From a virus, in the IMG/VR virus record IMGVR_UViG_3300009537_000048, positions 1 through 42,414 of that record: a stretch of 42,414 nucleotides of DNA. The stretch is one strand, 5' to 3'. The notes beneath the pieces are model-generated. The model was not told where the DNA came from. It searched no databases and saw only the letters and a program-made list of their open reading frames with translations. The position numbers were made by a program, and so were the translations under genes. This document shows positions 40,871 to 42,414 of this stretch, piece by piece. Numbering within the stretch: position 1 is the first letter of the stretch; each line of letters begins with the position of its first letter.

Positions 40871-41754
40871 TGGCTTTCAGTCTTGGAGGTTAGCTTGCCC
40901 TCATTGTTGCGGCTTGGCCGCAACTGCCAAATGTAGAAACATTCAGCAAAGTGGATTTCCTTGGCATCCATGGGGATCGTGACGATCAGATCATCCTCAC
41001 GGATGGTGGTGTGGCCCTTCAGGCGAGAAGGGATGTTGACGGATTTGCCAACGTAAGCGCAGCCATCGATATCCCAGGCCGTGTAGATTCCAGAAAACGG
41101 GTCGGCTGCGATGATATCGTGAAGGAAGCGGCCCTGACAAAGATCCACGGCCGGCATTCCATGACACTGGAAGCTTCGCTCCAAGTCCATAAGGCTGGCC
41201 AGTTCGAGGATAGACGACCTAACCGATTCTTTGGTCACACACTGGCGGTGAGCGAGGCCGCGGAGCCGCTTCAATACTGTCTTGTAGCTCGGATCGTAGA
41301 TAGCCTTTGAGATCAGCTCTTGTGCTTGGAGAACGCCTCGTTCAGCCGCCTCGCGCATTCTCAGAGTTTCGTCATGCTTCTTCGTCAATTCCATCTGAAC
41401 AGCCCAATCGAAGTTCGTTCGCTCGACTTCAACGAACGCATCGAAGCAAGCCGCGAACCCCTCAAAAAACGCGACTGGTAGACAAAGGTGTTCGGCCAGG
41501 GTTGCGATCGATACCCAGCCACCACCCTTGTAGGACCACCGTCCCGTTTCCGTGTCGCACTGAATCACGAGATTCTTGTGGCGATTCAGGTCCCAGAGCC
41601 CTATTTTCATGATCGGCCAGTCGCCGAGACAGATCGTTCTGATTCGGATGCGACCACCCACGCGACTGTAGAACGTCCGAATCAATTTCTCGGCTTCGTC
41701 GCCACCAGAGTCAAGTCTCGCATTGATTTCGTCGTGATAGGTATCGGCAATCAT
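40867..41754 (-). CDS. Protein with C-terminal GIY-YIG nuclease domain, 295 aa
   Basis: The start ATG overlaps the previous stop (ATGA). The first ~215 residues are helical and of unknown fold. The last 75 residues show the GIY-YIG nuclease pattern: GIY (222-224), YVGKS (234-238), Arg244 and His248, and Glu271 in HFAECFYIWQLRPSRNN as the metal-binding residue. GIY-YIG enzymes cut DNA with a single metal ion and occur in homing endonucleases, UvrC and phage nucleases. The N-terminal part may give DNA or partner specificity. It is the best-defined enzyme in the right-hand operon. Roles in host DNA breakdown, recombination or homing are possible. Confidence 0.7.
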   Translation of the reverse strand: MIADTYHDEINARLDSGGDEAEKLIRTFYSRVGGRIRIRTICLGDWPIMKIGLWDLNRHKNLVIQCDTETGRWSYKGGGWVSIATLAEHLCLPVAFFEGFAACFDAFVEVERTNFDWAVQMELTKKHDETLRMREAAERGVLQAQELISKAIYDPSYKTVLKRLRGLAHRQCVTKESVRSSILELASLMDLERSFQCHGMPAVDLCQGRFLHDIIAADPFSGIYTAWDIDGCAYVGKSVNIPSRLKGHTTIREDDLIVTIPMDAKEIHFAECFYIWQLRPSRNNEGKLTSKTESQ

Positions 41755-42044
41755 GATGGCTCCTCCTGCCGTCTCTGGCCACGCTCGCCTTCTTCCCGCT
41801 GAATCAGCAGTTGAACGTCATCGCACCACTTCTGATGTTCTTCGAGTAATTCCAAAGTGATCGACAAGCACAACTTCTCGTGTTTTTCGATAAATTCCAA
41901 AGGTCTTTGAGCATGTGTCGACAAGACGTGAGAACAGCGACGACAGGTCACTTTGTAAGTCGGAGTGTTCGTGTACGCGAAACTGCCGACTTGCTTTACC
42001 TCGTAACGTTCCTTCTGCTCGTCTGTCAGTTCTGGGGCGATCAT
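41751..42044 (-). CDS. Small cysteine-pair protein, 97 aa
   Basis: ATG 42042-42044 overlaps the previous stop (ATGA). The product has a CRRC pair (residues ~34-37) and a histidine-plus-cysteine pattern after it (HAQRPLEFIEKHEKLCLS) that fits a small C2HC-type zinc finger. A long helix follows (LELLEEHQKWCDDVQLLIQR) and the end is highly charged. It is probably a nucleic-acid- or protein-binding accessory; no family is identified. Confidence 0.55.
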   Translation of the reverse strand: MIAPELTDEQKERYEVKQVGSFAYTNTPTYKVTCRRCSHVLSTHAQRPLEFIEKHEKLCLSITLELLEEHQKWCDDVQLLIQREEGERGQRRQEEPS

Positions 42045-42391
42045 TCCAGGCTATCCAGAAAGGAGTCAACTCGGCGAACCAATGCACGTGACGAATCCGT
42101 TTCGTGGATCTCGTTTCCAGACTGCTCGACGCAATCGATCAGAATTTCCGCCTCGTGACGCAGTTCTTGAAGCAAACCCAGCATCAGCGGAGCCGATCCG
42201 ATCAGCGTAGTCTCCATGACAGGGCGTCTTAACTCAGCATAGCCTTTAATGCTCTTGCCAATGAGATCAGCGTCTACTTCCTTGAATTGCTTCACTCTCT
42301 TTCCGTCTTCTGTTGAGTAAACCAACATTTGATCGCCTGCCTGAATTACACGTTCATGGTCATTCAGTGGCCGGTATTTGATTTCTCTCAT
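42041..42391 (-). CDS. Hypothetical protein, 116 aa
   Basis: ATG 42389-42391 has AAAGG 7 nt upstream. The N-terminal half contains a beta hairpin (VIQAGDQMLVYSTEDGKRVK), and the C-terminal half is a helical hairpin (APLMLGLLQELRHEAEILID; SSRALVRRVDSFLDSLE). The latter resembles helical C-termini common in small phage early proteins. The next gene upstream lies outside the window. Function is unknown. Confidence 0.55.
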   Translation of the reverse strand: MREIKYRPLNDHERVIQAGDQMLVYSTEDGKRVKQFKEVDADLIGKSIKGYAELRRPVMETTLIGSAPLMLGLLQELRHEAEILIDCVEQSGNEIHETDSSRALVRRVDSFLDSLE

Positions 42392-42414
42392 TGTGATGCC
42401 TTTGTGATGGGTCT

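Noticed and set aside
1-42414. Search for tRNA genes, CRISPR arrays, integrase, RNA polymerase and classical endolysin
   Set aside because: No cloverleaf T-loop pattern, regularly spaced repeats or diagnostic motifs were found by eye. Absence here does not exclude them outside the window.

Overview
This window reads as most of the genome of a tailed double-stranded DNA phage, or a prophage of that type. No host gene is visible. The virion genes follow the order of short-tailed (podovirus-like) phages: candidate small terminase, large terminase, portal, scaffold, major capsid protein, tail adaptor proteins, nozzle-like protein, tail fibre and propeller proteins, two internal virion proteins, and one giant 2820-residue virion protein. 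I saw no tail-tape-measure, sheath or baseplate genes. GC content looks moderate, a little above half by eye. The host cannot be named from sequence alone. No integrase, RNA polymerase, DNA polymerase, lysis cassette, tRNA or CRISPR array was recognised.

Layout. (1) Positions 1-6133, minus strand: a dense operon of small genes reading leftward from 6133 and running off the left edge. Most junctions are ATGA/GTGA overlaps. Recognisable members are a D12-class DNA adenine methyltransferase, a winged-helix-like protein and several cysteine-pair proteins; most are of unknown function. The gene spacing reveals several mini-genes (37, 28 and 21 codons, plus a signal-peptide start at the left edge). 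A 34-codon, very lysine-rich gene lies on the opposite strand in the only large gap of this operon. (2) Positions 6134-6276: a divergent intergenic region, probably carrying promoters for both arms. (3) Positions 6277-38217, plus strand: the late packaging, head, tail and ejection operon, interrupted once by a minus-strand HNH-type endonuclease-like gene at 20645-21454. (4) Positions 38267-38280: a perfect 14-bp palindrome where the two arms converge. (5) Positions 38280-42391, minus strand: a second leftward operon of small genes, entering from beyond the right edge, with a GIY-YIG nuclease-domain protein and a multi-zinc-ribbon protein.

If the genome is circular or circularly permuted, blocks 1 and 5 would be one continuous early arm. 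That arm would start at 6133, cross the window ends and stop at 38280, so the phage would have two divergent transcription units meeting at one palindrome.

How the genes fit together. TerS/TerL package DNA through the portal into a scaffolded HK97-like capsid. Adaptor, nozzle, fibre and propeller proteins form the short tail. The 210-, 759- and 2820-residue proteins sit where T7- and P22-like phages keep ejected internal proteins. The most remarkable object is the 2820-residue protein. By eye it carries a ComM/Mg-chelatase-like AAA+ remnant that has lost its Walker A motif, fused directly to a MutS mismatch-recognition domain I with its Phe-x-Glu motif intact, then a zincin HEAGH motif and a C-terminal region like those of phage large polyvalent proteins. 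A second unusual feature is the tail adaptor fold, which appears three times in two adjacent genes.
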